Shown piece by piece: positions 63,202 through 64,000 of a stretch of DNA of 64,000 nt (position 1 is the stretch's first letter; every line of letters begins with the position of its first letter). Position numbers and translations under genes: made by a program. The DNA is taken from contig CAYWFG010000005.1 in assembly GCA_964458185.1 (NCBI GenBank), positions 1 through 64,000 on the forward strand. Reading direction: 5' to 3'. A model generated the notes under the pieces. That model did not search any database. It had not been told where the DNA came from and was given only the letters and a program-made list of their open reading frames with translations. The stretch is from AB-137-C09 sp964458185. GTDB taxonomy: Bacteria > Pseudomonadota > Zetaproteobacteria > Mariprofundales > Mariprofundaceae.

Positions 63202-64000
63202 TAAACAAGCATCGCCGCACGCCTTAAAAAAAACATACCATGTGTTTATTTGCGCAGGTGAGACATCAGGTGACCTGCATGCCGCTGCCGTTATTCGTGC
63301 CTTGCGGCAGGACTCACCCAGCATCCAGATCTCTGCCGTAGCAGGGCCTGCCATGCGTACTGCAGGTTGTGATGAAATTGCTGCCATGGAATCGCTTAAT
63401 GTGATGGGTTTTGGCGATGTACTTCGTGCCTTACCAAAGATTCGTCGTGTTGCCCAAAGCCTTTTAGATTGGGCAAAAGAAAACCAGCCTGATTTAATTG
63501 TATTGGTTGATTTTCCAGGCTTTCATATTCGTATTGGCACACGTTTTCGCACTCTTGGCATTCCTGTGTTGTATTATATTGCGCCTAAATTATGGGCATG
63601 GGGTCAATGGCGACTGGCTAAGCTTGGCAAGGCACAAGACCAACTTGCCAGTATTTTGCCCTTTGAACGTGATTGGTTTGCTAAACACGGTATTGATGCG
63701 CATTACGTAGGCAACCCCAGTGCTTATGCATGCTGGCAACAGGGCTGGAGTAAGGCGGAATTGCGCCAGCATGCAGGGCTAGCAAGTACAGGTCCTGTGC
63801 TGGCTTTACTTGCAGGAAGTCGCAATGCAGAACTTGCTCGTCATGCTGCATTGCTGGCTGAAGTAGCACAACAGATTCGACAACGTATGCCCCATGTGCA
63901 AATAGTAACCTGCCGCGCCCCAGGTATTACCGATGAACAATTATCGCCCTTGTTGGCAGCAGGGGTAAAAGTCGTTGATCGTTTGCAAGATGGTTACGCA
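63194..64000 (+). CDS. lpxB: Lipid A disaccharide synthase LpxB (partial, runs off right edge)
   Basis: An open frame from GTG at 63194 to the window end gives 269 codons without a stop, about 70% of a normal LpxB. Marks are FICAGETSGDLHAAAVIRAL, VMGFGDVLRALPKI, VLVDFPGFHIRIGTR, YYIAPKLWAWGQWR, HYVGNPSAY and LALLAGSRNAEL. It condenses lipid X with UDP-diacylglucosamine. The start overlaps lpxI by 8 bp. Confidence 0.94.
   Translation, partial: MNNKQASPHALKKTYHVFICAGETSGDLHAAAVIRALRQDSPSIQISAVAGPAMRTAGCDEIAAMESLNVMGFGDVLRALPKIRRVAQSLLDWAKENQPDLIVLVDFPGFHIRIGTRFRTLGIPVLYYIAPKLWAWGQWRLAKLGKAQDQLASILPFERDWFAKHGIDAHYVGNPSAYACWQQGWSKAELRQHAGLASTGPVLALLAGSRNAELARHAALLAEVAQQIRQRMPHVQIVTCRAPGITDEQLSPLLAAGVKVVDRLQDGYA

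Overview
The window is a contiguous stretch of a Gram-negative (LPS-making) bacterial chromosome, G+C in the mid-40s by eye, dominated by dense, overlapping housekeeping operons. NtrY-NtrX placed next to TrkA-TrkH, UDP-diacylglucosamine hydrolysis by LpxI instead of LpxH, a DUF2155-type lipoprotein and a complete dcw cluster point to a proteobacterium outside the classical Gammaproteobacteria. Alphaproteobacteria or their neighbours (Magnetococcia, Zetaproteobacteria) are possible. This placement is inference; no rRNA gene is present to settle it.

Layout. 1-672 (minus strand): the start of a secreted protein with Cys-rich NPCGAS hexapeptide repeats that runs off the left edge, then a small RRM RNA-binding protein. 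876-9124 (minus): a K+ block (TVGYGD channel, YqhA-like membrane protein, TrkH, TrkA) followed by NtrX, NtrY and a DUF4390-like exported protein; the five genes from the DUF4390-like gene to trkH are tightly packed with overlaps. 9266-12497 (plus): hemerythrin-like protein, gltX, cysS. 12620-20700: a PfaD-like enoyl reductase and a 2149-residue PfaA-like synthase (KS-AT-ACPx3-KR-DH), followed by a YciO-family gene. 21321-21829: a 509-bp gap with a 145-bp inverted-repeat element, small hairpins, and the mraZ promoter with three TGGG boxes.

21830-39500 is the full division and cell-wall cluster: mraZ-rsmH-ftsL-ftsI-murE-murF-mraY-murD-ftsW-murG-murC-murB-ddl-ftsQ-ftsA-ftsZ. Almost every junction overlaps (ATGA, TTGA, TAATG or TGATG), so the genes are probably translationally coupled; only ftsZ has its own leader and promoter candidate. 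A PabC-like protein, MltG, a DUF2155-like lipoprotein, an unknown membrane protein and a CDF metal exporter follow.

43251-49923 is an accessory island set between the CDF gene and rpsB: an HTH relic resembling the tail of a REP-associated transposase, a type III restriction-modification system (mod, res), a small zinc-ribbon protein, a ParD-like/RelE-ParE toxin-antitoxin pair and a graveyard of short repeats. The mod-res-zinc-ribbon module lies between two ~30-bp imperfect direct repeats. Copies of a 27-bp repeat come to within 23 bp of the rpsB start codon.

49924-64000 (plus): rpsB, tsf, pyrH, frr, uppS, cdsA, dxr, rseP, bamA, skp, lpxD, fabZ, lpxA, lpxI and the start of lpxB. This single run joins translation, isoprenoid and phospholipid precursors, outer-membrane protein assembly and lipid A synthesis. 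Items most worth a second look are the two-gene Pfa-like synthase, the island with its nested repeats, the NPCGAS-repeat protein, and several substitutions at key residues (NtrX GAFPGA, hemerythrin His to Asn, PabC Glu to Ser).
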